64,000 bases of DNA from Cylindrospermopsis curvispora GIHE-G1 (GCF_014489415.1 NZ_CP060822.1:496001-560000); one strand, 5' to 3'. Shown: positions 8,961-17,452, numbered from the stretch's first letter. Translations and numbers: made by a program. Notes: generated from the letters alone by a model not told the origin.

Positions 8961-9075
8961 TCTTTTGCTGGTAGTTCAAGGTCTAAAGCACTTGTCTTGC
9001 TGGTATAAGATTCTTCAGTTACTACAACTTTGATTCCTGCTAACTGACATTTATACAGCAGATTCTTCCGTTAGG
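8952..9075 (-). pseudogene. TnpB (IS200/IS605 accessory endonuclease) fragment
   Basis: Reading the minus strand gives KNLLYKCQLAGIKVVVTEESYTSKTSALDL. EESYTSK is the RuvC II region of TnpB-type RNA-guided nucleases. Both ends are lost. It differs from the larger TnpB at 27-28 kb, so a second element type was once here. Confidence 0.6.
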
Positions 9076-9120
9076 AAGTACATCGTAGCCCCTCCAGAAA
9101 ACTTGAAAGAGTTGAGGATA

Positions 9121-9240
9121 AATGGGTAATGAGGCGTGCGTGACAAGAAGCAGCAAATCATTGAGGAGCCGTCTGAAGGGAAACTTTCATGCACGGTTTT
9201 GAAGACTAACGGGGTTGGTGACTACCTCGTTGAGTTTAAT
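9121..9240 (+). ncRNA. Group II intron 3' end: domains V and VI
   Basis: 9166-9199 folds as domain V: GAGCCGT pairs with ACGGTTT, and GAAG/CTTTC close a GGAA-type tip. The AGC catalytic triad lies in the 5' strand. The following GAAGACTAACGGGGTTGGTG stretch pairs like domain VI, and the intron would end near TGAGTTTAAT. The 5' domains are not adjacent, so this is a 3' remnant. Confidence 0.65.
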
Positions 9241-9269
9241 CCCGGAAATGCCAATTAGGGTCTCAAGAC

Positions 9270-9424
9270 TCCGAGTTAGTTAATATAACAACAGACCTCT
9301 GATGATTTCAAAGATTCAACTGCTTCATCCACCGCACGGTGTAACAGCGATCGCTCTCTACCAATTCCCCTGATTGATGCTTAGCAATAATCTCCTCAAT
9401 AGCATCATCCACCGAATACTAGGG
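9270..9424 (-). pseudogene. Duplicate of the 3' end of the epimerase gene
   Basis: This segment repeats 10429-10583 with few changes: the same run from ccgagttagt through the HIP1 site to cctcaatagcatcatccacc. It corresponds to the C-terminal ~40 codons of the epimerase half of the 10468-11901 ORF. There is no upstream coding part. A shorter, more decayed copy is seen near 15336-15380. Confidence 0.75.
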
Positions 9425-9598
9425 ATTAATTTACATTTCCTTACAAACCTGATGGCTTAACATTACAGATTCCGATTACACATCAGGTCAACCGGTTTTG
9501 ACCCCCCCCAAGAGCGTTGTTTATATGAATTTATTTTAAATCAAAAGGGCGATTGCGAAGCACTCCCTATGGGATATCGTTCCACCCACTGCTGCTAA

Positions 9599-10258
9599 TT
9601 ACCACCCTCGAGGTCTAAATTTATCGTCATTGAGAATGACTAAATTATCTCCCGACTGCCCAATTACAAATAATCCCTTCCGATAAGCATAACGAGAAAC
9701 ATCCAGTGGAATTACCATTCCCGCTACTGCTCCCAATACCCGGTAACTTTCATACCTGGGGAAGAAACGCTTGAATTTTGATAGTCTTTCTAAATGTTCA
9801 TTCACATCATCTTCTGATACTTTACTTTTCGCTTCAATTAAAATAATATCAGAACTATTAATAACTAATAGGTCAATTTCTAATCCTTCTTTTCCCGTTT
9901 GGATATAAGTGTTGCTGGCTATTTCTTTGACCGCTATACCTCTTTCTTGAAATAATTTCACCGCTGCTGGACGCACCTGTGATTCGACGAACTCTCCCAG
10001 TCGATTGCCTAATTGACCAATTTGGTTATTAACCCTTTTGGATTCTTCACGTAAGAAACGGTCCGTTTCTTGGGACTGCTCGCGCAAGAGACGTTCTGTT
10101 TCTTGGAACTTCCGATCCGTTTCTTGGGACTGCTCACGCAAGAGACGTTCTGTTTCTTGGAACTTCCGATCTGTTTCTTGGAATTTCCGTTCCGTCTCTT
10201 TCTGAGACTCAATAAGTTCTCCCAGCAGTTTCCATACCTCATCAGCAGTAGTCGCCAT
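9599..10258 (-). CDS. Coiled-coil protein with C-terminal PD-(D/E)XK-like domain (DUF3782 type)
   Basis: About 219 residues from MATTADEVW. Residues ~15-85 are a charged coiled coil built from repeats of ETDRKFQETERLLREQSQ; two adjacent 54-bp direct copies are visible at the DNA level. The C-terminal domain has LEIDLLVINSSDIILIEAKSK, the D...ExK core of PD-(D/E)XK nuclease folds. Family members are common in cyanobacteria and have no proven role. An upstream in-frame start at 10288 adds ten residues. A HIP1-flanked repeat lies downstream. Confidence 0.75.
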   Translation of the reverse strand: MATTADEVWKLLGELIESQKETERKFQETDRKFQETERLLREQSQETDRKFQETERLLREQSQETDRFLREESKRVNNQIGQLGNRLGEFVESQVRPAAVKLFQERGIAVKEIASNTYIQTGKEGLEIDLLVINSSDIILIEAKSKVSEDDVNEHLERLSKFKRFFPRYESYRVLGAVAGMVIPLDVSRYAYRKGLFVIGQSGDNLVILNDDKFRPRGW

Positions 10259-10467
10259 ATTATCCCGCTCCAATATACTCTTACACATCAGCTTAGCTGA
10301 TTTCGACTCCGCTCAACCACAGGAGTTGTTTATATGAGTTTATTTTAAATCAAAATGGCGATTGCGAAGCACTCCCATAGGGAGCTCGCCAGTTAGGTTT
10401 CCAAACAATGCTTTTGTGTGCCACAAAGTTCCGAGTTAGTCAATATAACAACAGACCTCTGATGATT

Positions 10468-11901
10468 TCAAAGATTCAACTGCTTCATCCATCTCACAGT
10501 ATAACAGCGATCGCTCTCCACCAATTCCCCTGATTGATACTTAGCAATAATCTCCTCAATAGCATCATCCACCGAATACTGAGGACTAAACCCCGTAGTC
10601 ACCAACTTATCAGAATTTTGCCTGTAGGAGCGGGGGTCATTAGATTCAGTCACCACGATTTCCGCCAACACCCTTTTTTGCACCCGCTCCGCAATTTCCA
10701 AAATGGAAATATTCTCAAATCCCGCATTGTAGCAACCCGTTGGCAACTCAGGATGAGCTAAAAAATGGCGATAGACATTCACCATATCCTGAATGTGGAT
10801 ATTGGGTCGGGTCTGCTGACCCCCAAATACAGTTATCTTACCGTTCTTCAACGCCTGAAAAGTCAACATGTTCACACTTACATCCAATCTCATGCGAGGG
10901 GAAAACCCGCACACAGTAGCAGGTCGAATACAATGAACCTGAAAAGCATCCTGGTAACTTAACAACACCCTTTCCGCCACCATCTTGGTCTTGTTATACA
11001 CCGAAATTGGCACCAATGGTAAATCCTCCGTTACCTGGGGTTCCTCCTTTACCCCATAAACACTCCCCGAACTGGCATACAAAAACTGCTTTACCCCCAC
11101 CCGCACTGCTCTATCCGCCAACTGCTGAGCTGCTAACACATTTACCTCCCAGGACAGGGACGGGTTCAGATCCACACTAGGATCATTAGCAATATTCGCC
11201 AAATGAATAATTGTTTCTATCCCCTCTAAAGGAATAATGCGCACAGGCAAGTTAGGATTGCTTTTCAATGCCAACCGGTCAGACTGTAAACCGGCACAAA
11301 CCACTAAAAACTTAGTAGACCAAGTGTGATGATCACTAATGATCTCCACACCAGAAGAATTGACTACCATATCCTTCACCGATTCACTTAGGAAAATTTC
11401 CGCACCTGCTTCCCGGATTTTTTCCCCATACCTAATAGCCACAGCCTTGTAATCCACAATACCAGTTTGAGGAACCCTAATTCCCCGTAAACCCACACAA
11501 TGAGGTTCAACATCAGAAATTTCCTGGGAGGTTAACCACCGTATTCCATCTAAACCATTAGCTATTCCCCTATGGTAGAGCATTTCCAGTTGGGGGAGTT
11601 CTTTCTCGTTGGTGGCGACCACCACCTTACCGCAAATCTCATGGGGGATTCCTTCATCTTGGCAAAAGGTGAGGAGTTGGCGATAGCCTGCTATACAATT
11701 AAGAGCTTTTAGGGAACCGGGACGATAATAGAGACCGGAGTGAATGACACCGCTATTATTGCCAGTTTGATGTTTGGCCAGGGTGGATTCCTTTTCTAGG
11801 AGGACTAATCGGAGATCGGGACGGGATTGCAATATACGGAAGGCTGTAGCCAAACCGACAATACCACCTCCGACTATTAAGATGTCACAGGATTTGGTCA
11901 T
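10468..11901 (-). CDS. Chimeric ORF: LhgO-type FAD oxidase N-half fused to an NAD-dependent epimerase C-part
   Basis: Residues 1-225 match L-2-hydroxyglutarate oxidase-like proteins: FAD motif DILIVGGGIVGLATAF, HQTGNNSGVIHSGLYY and FLVVCAGLQSDRLA. They stop where the substrate/C-terminal domain should follow. From about residue 228 the protein is an extended-SDR epimerase (ETIIHLANIAND, QFLYASSGSVYG, SVYNKTKMVAE with the YxxxK pair, HIQDMVNVY) but without the N-terminal GxxGxxG NAD site. The join lies in LPVRIIPLEGI. One open frame of 477 codons survives, but each half lacks an essential domain, so neither original activity is likely. Confidence 0.85.
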   Translation of the reverse strand: MTKSCDILIVGGGIVGLATAFRILQSRPDLRLVLLEKESTLAKHQTGNNSGVIHSGLYYRPGSLKALNCIAGYRQLLTFCQDEGIPHEICGKVVVATNEKELPQLEMLYHRGIANGLDGIRWLTSQEISDVEPHCVGLRGIRVPQTGIVDYKAVAIRYGEKIREAGAEIFLSESVKDMVVNSSGVEIISDHHTWSTKFLVVCAGLQSDRLALKSNPNLPVRIIPLEGIETIIHLANIANDPSVDLNPSLSWEVNVLAAQQLADRAVRVGVKQFLYASSGSVYGVKEEPQVTEDLPLVPISVYNKTKMVAERVLLSYQDAFQVHCIRPATVCGFSPRMRLDVSVNMLTFQALKNGKITVFGGQQTRPNIHIQDMVNVYRHFLAHPELPTGCYNAGFENISILEIAERVQKRVLAEIVVTESNDPRSYRQNSDKLVTTGFSPQYSVDDAIEEIIAKYQSGELVESDRCYTVRWMKQLNL

Positions 11902-11916
11902 GGGGATAGCTATAGA

Positions 11917-12040
11917 ATGAACCGCGATTTGGTTGAATTAATCCACGCCCGGAGACTGTCCGTGGGGGAGACCGGGAATCAATTCCCGGTCTCAAAGCTC
12001 AAGTCGGTTGAAAACCGACTGGTTTTGTCGTGGGTGATTA
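11917..12040. repeat. Two-hairpin repeat, copy 1 (CG-type palindrome)
   Basis: Reference description for this family. Each copy has a conserved core (CTGGAGACTGTCCGTGGGGG type). Next comes a perfect 26-bp palindrome, here at 11968-11993 (GAGACCGGGAAT/ATTCCCGGTCTC), then TCAAAG. A second hairpin (AGTCGGTT/AACCGACT) follows, with a tail GTCGTGGGTGATT. Other copies carry GAGACAGGGAAT/ATTCCCTGTCTC, so both arms changed together. Confidence 0.8.
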
Positions 12041-12159
12041 TTGGTTATAGGTTAAAATTGAGACAGAAATCCCATGCCACTCGACTCTCGTAGCTGCGGG
12101 TGAGTCTGGTTGGTACGAACTGAGATCATGTAGACCGTCAAAGCTCTGCACCTTATGAT

Positions 12160-12290
12160 TTGGCTTATATTTTATTTGGATAAGAGGTAGTTAATCACTC
12201 TATGGGATAATAATATCAGATTTGTTGCATAAGTCAAGAGGCTATGGTGATTAGTTTACATTTATTTACAAATCTGATGGCTTAACATTA
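12160..12290. repeat. Dispersed ~130-bp repeat (copy a; copy b near 15712-15845)
   Basis: Both copies share agcttatattttatttggata, a run to cagatttgttgcataagtca, and catttctttacaaa-like sequence ending at ctgatggctta. The second copy overlaps the upstream region of the small DUF4351 gene, so this may be ancestral upstream sequence of Rpn/DUF4351 genes. Confidence 0.5.
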
Positions 12291-12383
12291 CAGATTCCGA
12301 TTACACATAGGTCTAACTGGTTTCGACTCCCTCAACAGCGTTGTTTATATGAATTTATTTTAAATCAAAAGGGCGATTGCCAA

Positions 12384-12464
12384 GGAATGAACCGTGATTG
12401 TTTGAATTAACCCGCGCCTGGAGACTGTCTGTGGGGGAGACCAGGAATCAATTCCCGGTTTCAA
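12384..12464. repeat. Two-hairpin repeat, copy 2, cut by a group II intron
   Basis: The first half of the repeat is present up to the palindrome at 12437-12462, which is imperfect here. Right after TTTCAA the sequence changes to the 5' end of a group II intron, so the second hairpin is missing. Confidence 0.75.
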
Positions 12465-13016
12465 GTGCGACCTGAAAAGGGTCTTTCTGTTACGGGGAGC
12501 CTACTCCCCCAGGGGATTCACAGCCCTTGCTCTCGTGTAAAAGACTCTGTTAAGAGTCCGGTCACGTCCCAGTACAGTAATGGATAAGGACGGAATGCAG
12601 ACCACAAATGTAGCCAAAACTAGTAGTCTAAAACCGGTTAGGAGCTAGAGGGAATTCTTCCAAAGGTGAACCACGTGAATTATCGATAAAACTGCGTTAT
12701 GGGAAGAATGTCCAAATTAGACTGATAGGACATAAGCGGTGTAGTTTAGGTGCTTTGAGATTGCCTAAACCTGTGAATAATAAAACCGCCGCAGGATAGA
12801 TAGCACCCAAGGAAGAGTGTAACAACAGAAGGACCAACAGGGCAAGCCCTACAAGGTCTGGAGAATGTCGATAACTCCAGTAGGTCAAAGGTAACAATGA
12901 CGGAACTCCTTGGAGGGTACAGGATGGGTGAGAAAGCGAATGTTGGAGGTAATGCTCCAAATAGGGGTTCAAGATTTGCCTCTGACCGAAAGGAATAGCA
13001 GAATTCACCTGGGTCT
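12465..13016 (+). mobile_element. Group II intron, 5' domains only (truncated by IS630)
   Basis: It begins GTGCGACCTGAAAAGGGTC, the classic GUGYG 5' end. It continues with domain I-like purine-rich sequence (gtcacgtcccagtacagtaa, agtctaaaaccggttagg, ggtaacaatgacggaact). There is no RT frame. The sequence is interrupted by the IS630 element at 13017. A 3' end of the same kind is at 9121-9240 and another at 18169-18234. Confidence 0.7.
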
Positions 13017-14062
13017 TACAGCAATTTTCATGTAGTTAAACTCCAAAATAAGATAAGCTATAATAAGGGTAATAAACTAAAATAGAGTAGAAGTGCTGTC
13101 AAATTATATGCCAAAACCTTATTCAATAGATTTGCGTAATCGCGTGATTGTAGCATGGGTTGCTCGAGAGGGATCTCAACGCCAGTTGGCAGAAAGATTC
13201 AAGGTCAGCTTATCATTTGTGAGAAATTTAGTACGTCGTTATCGTGAAACTGGGCAAGTTGAGCCAAAGCAATGTGGAGGATATGAAAAGCCTATAATTG
13301 CAGGCGAATATTTAAACATGATCAAGTCTTGGCTGGATGAGAAAAATGATTTACTACTTTCAGAATTGTGCGATCGCCTGAGAGAAACGACGGGCACTAG
13401 TGTTAGTATCACAACCATGCATCGAGCCTTAGAAAAGTTGGGTCTACGTCATAAAAAAAAAGTCTAAATGCCAGTGAACATCCACGTGTTCAAGAATTAA
13501 GGCATGATTATCGTCGTTGGGTAGATACAGTTGATATTAGAAATTTAGTGTTTTTAGATGAATCGGGGATAAATTTAGGGATGTCAAGGTTGTTTGCCAG
13601 AAGCCAAGATGGACAAAGAGCAATTGGTAGCGTACCAGGAAACAAGGGCAAAAATATTTCTCTGATTGGTGCTTTAAATATAGATGGAATTCTGGCAGCA
13701 ATGACTGTAGAGGGAAGCACAAATACAGAAGTATTTGTCACTTATGTAAATCAGGTTTTAGTACCTCAATTATGGAAAGGGGCTATTGTTGTTATGGATA
13801 ATTTAAAGGTTCATTATGCCGAGCGCGTGAGATTGTCAATTGAATCAGTCGGTGCAAAAGTTAAGTTTTTACCCCCCTATTCTCCAGACTTATCTCCGAT
13901 AGAATTGTGTTGGTCAAAATTAAAGCAATTTCTCCGTAGTCGGGAGGCACGAACATTAGAAGCCCTAAATGAGGCCATGACAAGTGCAGTAAATTATATT
14001 ACAGCAGAGGATGCGCTTAATTGGTTCAATCATTGTGGTTTATTTACATGAAAACCGCTGTA
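13017..14062 (+). mobile_element. IS630-family insertion sequence, complete
   Basis: Outer ends are inverted repeats: TACAGCAATTTTCATGTA on the left against TACAGCGGTTTTCATGTA (reverse complement) on the right. Both begin with TA, the target duplicated by this family. Length is about 1.05 kb, with a single transposase gene in two frames. Confidence 0.85.
13108..14051 (+). CDS. IS630-family DDE transposase, two frames joined by programmed -1 frameshift
   Basis: The first frame (MPKPYSIDLRNRVIVAW..., stop at 13467) is the helix-turn-helix half. At 13453-13461 lies a run of nine A followed by G. A -1 slip there continues as SLNASEHPRVQELRHDYRRW and into the catalytic half. DDE residues are visible as FLDESG, VVMDNLKVHYA and SPIELCWSK. 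Two-frame organisation at an A-run is usual for this IS group, so this is read as an intact gene rather than a pseudogene. Confidence 0.85.
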
Positions 14063-14146
14063 AAAGGGCGATTAGGAAGCACTCTCTATGGGCGATTGCG
14101 AAGCACTCGCACTTGCGAGATCGCCCGTTGTAGACATTGTGAACGA

Positions 14147-15121
14147 TTACACATCCAGTTGATTGCCATTTTGGATATCAACTTGTGGTTTTAGATCATT
14201 GGATTTTTCTGCGTCTTTTAACCATGCTTCTAAATCAGAAATCTGTCTAAAATCCAGTAAAGATTCACCCATTGCTTCTAATTGCTCTAATGATAGTCTG
14301 TTTATCCTTTCCACCAGAGGTAACTCAATTCCATCAAACTTGTGATTCAGCAACAGTAATATTATCTTTCGCTGTCCTTCTTGTCTTCCTTCTTGTCTTC
14401 CACGTTGTTCTCCTCGAAGTTCGCCTTCCTGAAGACCTTTCTGAAGACCTTTCTGAAGACCTTCCTTAAGAATTTCGTTGTACCAGGGCGATTCCCGTAA
14501 TACCGTCATGTCCCACCTCATCATTTGTTGCACTAAAGGGATATCAAATACAAAGCTAGCAAAAAAAGACAACAACGGCTCCAAATCCCCCAACACTTCA
14601 TTCTTGCGAAGACTGAGTAGAGCCTGACGGAGATTTACCTCACTATTACCCCCCTTCAAAATTGGGACAAACGGTAGCAAGGAAGACAGATTTTGCTCAA
14701 ACACCGTCTCCGCCTCAATCTCCCACAAATTAATCACCCGATAGTCCTGATAGGCCCTACAGCCCATAATTTCCGACTGATAATGGCTGGGAATTATCTC
14801 CGTCGACCCAGGTTGAAGAATATTGACGACTACTGGATAGACTAGTAGCCCATACTTTTCCTCTACTAGAGCAGCGTAAGCTCGCATCCGTCGGGGCATC
14901 TTAGCATCATGGCGCAGTTGTAGCTCATTCAGCAGAATAAAATCGCCACACTCAGGACTATGGGCCTTGAGCAAAACATCACTTTCTCGCTCGATCCATT
15001 GAAGTTCACTGTTAATAATTTCCTGAACTTTGATGGTTTTATCCCCCGTGACCCAACGCCCCCAAGCCTGTGGACTAAGTCCAATTAAACGTTTACCGCC
15101 AATATCTGATTTTTTTGCCAT
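14147..15121 (-). CDS. Rpn/YhgA-like nuclease family protein with C-terminal DUF4351
   Basis: Starts MAKKSDIGGKRLIGLSPQAW. The N-terminal PD-(D/E)XK-like region includes ESDVLLKAHSPECGDFILLNELQLRHD and MPRRMRAYAALVEEKYG. After RESPWYNEILKEG comes a low-complexity segment of QKGLQ/RGEQRGRQEGRQEG, then the DUF4351 tail (INRLSLEQLEAMGESLLDFRQISDLEAWLKD). Rpn proteins are linked to DNA cleavage and recombination. Parts of this gene are duplicated in scrambled order at 16677-16919 and 17161-17303. The CTTTCTGAAGAC repeat encoding QKGL is itself repeated. Confidence 0.8.
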   Translation of the reverse strand: MAKKSDIGGKRLIGLSPQAWGRWVTGDKTIKVQEIINSELQWIERESDVLLKAHSPECGDFILLNELQLRHDAKMPRRMRAYAALVEEKYGLLVYPVVVNILQPGSTEIIPSHYQSEIMGCRAYQDYRVINLWEIEAETVFEQNLSSLLPFVPILKGGNSEVNLRQALLSLRKNEVLGDLEPLLSFFASFVFDIPLVQQMMRWDMTVLRESPWYNEILKEGLQKGLQKGLQEGELRGEQRGRQEGRQEGQRKIILLLLNHKFDGIELPLVERINRLSLEQLEAMGESLLDFRQISDLEAWLKDAEKSNDLKPQVDIQNGNQLDV

Positions 15122-15441
15122 AAACAATCACACAGATGGTCTTCGTTCTTTCCTCTCAAAACTTTCTTGTGTCACCCATTAAGCGATCGCAGTTTATTTT
15201 AAACTCGTATTTGGTACACAAGAATATGGTGCTTAATTTACATTTCTTTGCAAGGCTGATGGCTTATTACACATAGGGCGAGCTGGTTTCTACACCACCC
15301 AACATTTGTTTCAAATTAAAAGGGCGATTGCACATTTCAAAGATTCAGATCATTCATTCATCGCACGGTGTAACAGAGCTGGCATCCGTAGTCTTTGTTT
15401 GTCACCCCATGTCTAGGAACAAGGCCCGATTCATCACAAGA

Positions 15442-15696
15442 CTATGCCAACTGCGCCAAAAACCTATCCAAGTCGGCCATCCTGTCCAAATCCCACAATG
15501 CCGCTTCCAATTCATCCAAGGCGGTGATCGACAAGGCGCGGATTTTTTGTTCTTGTTCCGCCGACAAACTGCCGAAATCTCGGGTTATTTGATCCACAAG
15601 CTCGTCTTTAGCTATTTCATAGTAGCCTTCATTCAACATTGCCCTTGCCAGGGTAAAACGAGTTACAGTACCAGTAGGGGGATCGAAAACAAGCAT
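15442..15696 (-). CDS. Small DUF4351-like protein
   Basis: 84 residues from MLVFDPPTGTVTRFTLARAML. The second half (GSLSAEQEQKIRALSITALDELEAALWDLDRMADLDRFL) has the helix pattern of the DUF4351 tail of Rpn proteins. It could be a free-standing small protein or a leftover tail of a larger gene; the complete-looking N-terminus favours the former. The upstream region shares the dispersed repeat noted at 12160. Confidence 0.55.
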   Translation of the reverse strand: MLVFDPPTGTVTRFTLARAMLNEGYYEIAKDELVDQITRDFGSLSAEQEQKIRALSITALDELEAALWDLDRMADLDRFLAQLA

Positions 15697-15818
15697 GGTG
15701 TAAACCTCTTGTTTAGCTTATATTTTATTTGGATACGAGGCAATTAATTACCCCGTGCCACAATAGTATCAGATTTGTTGCATAAGTCAAGGGGATATAG
15801 CTGTGAATTCACATTTCT

Positions 15819-16445
15819 TTACAAACCTGATGGCTTATTACACATTGATTGTGGGGACATCATCTGCGTCAGTTTTGCCAAAATTGAGTTAATTGGGGGT
15901 AGTGGATATTCATTAAGATCTATAGTTACGGTTTGCTCCTGTAATTTGAGAAATCGCCACACTGTGCCAGTGGTTACGACACCATAAACGCAACTGATGG
16001 TACTGTTGCGCTCTGTATTAAACTTCCAAGCGGCAACCATTTCAGCAATACACTGCCCTAATCCCCCTTTGAGATTTTCCTTTTTCGCTTCCACCACCAT
16101 TGTCACGGGAGCGGTAACATACAACTGCTCGGCGGATTGGCTCAAAATGTAATCACAAACCCCATTTAAACCTAAATCGGCATCAACGTTAAATTCTTCC
16201 CCAGAAAAAAAGCTAATACTGGGTAAGGTTTCTTTGATTGCCAACAAAACAGGGCAAATAATTAATTCAGAACGGGCTTTTTCGGTATTCAGCGCAATGG
16301 CGAGTTGTAAATTTTTAGTAATAAATTCCTCAAGATAAGGACTGAGGGTGACAGTTTGAGTTGCATTGAGAAATGCCCCACTTTCAATCAAGGTGAGTCC
16401 AAAATCTTCCACAACTTTAGGGATTGTAAACTGGCTATATGGCAT
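15819..16445 (-). CDS. PD-(D/E)XK nuclease-like protein, cyanobacterial family
   Basis: About 208 residues from MPYSQFTIPKVVEDFGLTL. The core has NGVCDYILSQ, then VTMVVEAKKENLKGGLGQCIAEMVAAWKFN. The D...ExK spacing and the downstream Q fit a PD-(D/E)XK fold. A related gene lies at 17439-18056. No operon partner is evident. The start at 16445 lies inside the end of the HicB-HicA fusion, which suggests recombination brought it here. Confidence 0.65.
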   Translation of the reverse strand: MPYSQFTIPKVVEDFGLTLIESGAFLNATQTVTLSPYLEEFITKNLQLAIALNTEKARSELIICPVLLAIKETLPSISFFSGEEFNVDADLGLNGVCDYILSQSAEQLYVTAPVTMVVEAKKENLKGGLGQCIAEMVAAWKFNTERNSTISCVYGVVTTGTVWRFLKLQEQTVTIDLNEYPLPPINSILAKLTQMMSPQSMCNKPSGL

Positions 16446-16638
16446 ATAATATTCTTGTAAATGCATGACTACCTTTTTGCCGATCGAGATGAAAGCCTAA
16501 TTTTTCAATCACCTTAAAACTGTCTCCTTGAGAATGACAGCCTTTGAGAATCGGGCAAAAGGCATAATAGCAATAGCCTCCATGTTCTTCCTTTTCGAGA
16601 ATGACGGTGTAATTGTAAATTTGTTTGCTGTTGTTCAT
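16435..16638 (-). pseudogene. HicB-HicA fusion fragment (toxin-antitoxin remnant)
   Basis: Residues 1-42 are the HicB antitoxin start (YTVILEKEEHGGYCYYAFCPILKGCHSQGDSF). Without a break the frame continues as KVIEKLGFHLDRQKGSHA, the heart of the HicA mRNA interferase including its active-site histidine. HicB lacks its C-terminal DNA-binding part and HicA lacks both ends. An internal deletion between the two genes is the simplest explanation. Confidence 0.7.
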
Positions 16639-16676
16639 ATATATTTTTTACTTGAACTGGTTTGATCTTATCTTCT

Positions 16677-16919
16677 CTGTACCAGGGCGATTCCCGTAAT
16701 ACCGTCATGTCCCACCTCATCATTTGTTGCACTAAAGGGATATCAAATACAAAGCTAGCAAAAAAAGACAACAACGGCTCCAAATCCCCCAACACTTCAT
16801 TCTTGCGAAGACTGAGTAGAGCCTGACGGAGATTTACCTCACTATTACCCCCCTTCAAAATTGGGACAAACGGTAGCAAAGAAGACAAATTTTGCTCAAA
16901 CACCGTCTCCGCCTCAATT
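16677..16919 (-). pseudogene. Rpn nuclease gene, internal fragment
   Basis: Nearly identical to 14485-14718 (NLSSLLPFVPILKGGNSEVNLRQALLSLRKNEVLGDLEPLL...MTVLRESPWY). Both gene ends are missing. The piece joins the HicBA remnant on one side and repeat sequence on the other. Confidence 0.8.
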
Positions 16920-16930
16920 GGGAGCTCGCC

Positions 16931-17058
16931 AAGGAATGAACCGTGATTGTTTGAATTAACCCGCGCCTGGAGACTGTCTGTGGGGGAGACCGGGAATCAA
17001 TTCCCGGTCTCAAAGCTCAAGTCGGTTGAAAACCGACTGGTTTTGCTGTGGGTGATTA
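16931..17058. repeat. Two-hairpin repeat, copy 3 (CG-type palindrome)
   Basis: Contains GAGACCGGGAAT/ATTCCCGGTCTC and AGTCGGTT/AACCGACT. It lies between two displaced pieces of the Rpn gene, which makes it a likely recombination site. Confidence 0.8.
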
Positions 17059-17160
17059 TGGTGTATGTGAATTTGTTTCAAATTAAAAGGGCGATTAGGA
17101 AGCAATCTCTATCGGTGATTGCGAAGCACTCGCGAGATCGCCTGTTGTAGACATTGTGAC

Positions 17161-17303
17161 CGATTACACATCTAGTTGATTGCCATTTTGCATATCAACT
17201 TGTGGTTTTAGATCCTTGGATTTTTGTGAATCTTTTAACCATGCTTCTAAATCAGAAATCTGTCTAAAGTCCAGTAAAGATTCAGCCAGTGCTTCTAATG
17301 GCG
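17161..17303 (-). pseudogene. Rpn/DUF4351 gene, 3' fragment
   Basis: Matches 14147-14285, the last ~45 codons of the Rpn gene (region LDFRQISDLEAWLKD to the end). Relative to the 16677-16919 fragment the order is reversed, so the two pieces are separate duplications and not one broken gene. Confidence 0.75.
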
Positions 17304-17452
17304 ATCGCCATTCTATAATCCTGGTCGTGAGCAACTATACCATCCTTCGTGTAAATAATCCATTCTCCACGATATTGTTTTAGTTTTCGGTAATTTGGCT
17401 TACGCCATTCTAGGGACGACTTACTTAGTTTGGTCTTTTCACGCCAAGTTAC
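17304..17452 (-). pseudogene. Small DUF5678-like fragment
   Basis: The minus strand reads WRKPNYRKLKQYRGEWI followed by IYTKDGIVAHDQDYRMA, resembling the short cyanobacterial proteins annotated DUF5678 (GEWI-Y-...GIVAHD). It has no start codon in frame and its C-terminus is replaced by the Rpn tail. It overlaps the end of the next nuclease gene. Confidence 0.45.

Noticed and set aside
13108-14051. Reading the IS630 transposase as a pseudogene
   Set aside because: The break is at an A9 run where this family uses programmed -1 frameshifting, and both halves and both IS ends are intact.
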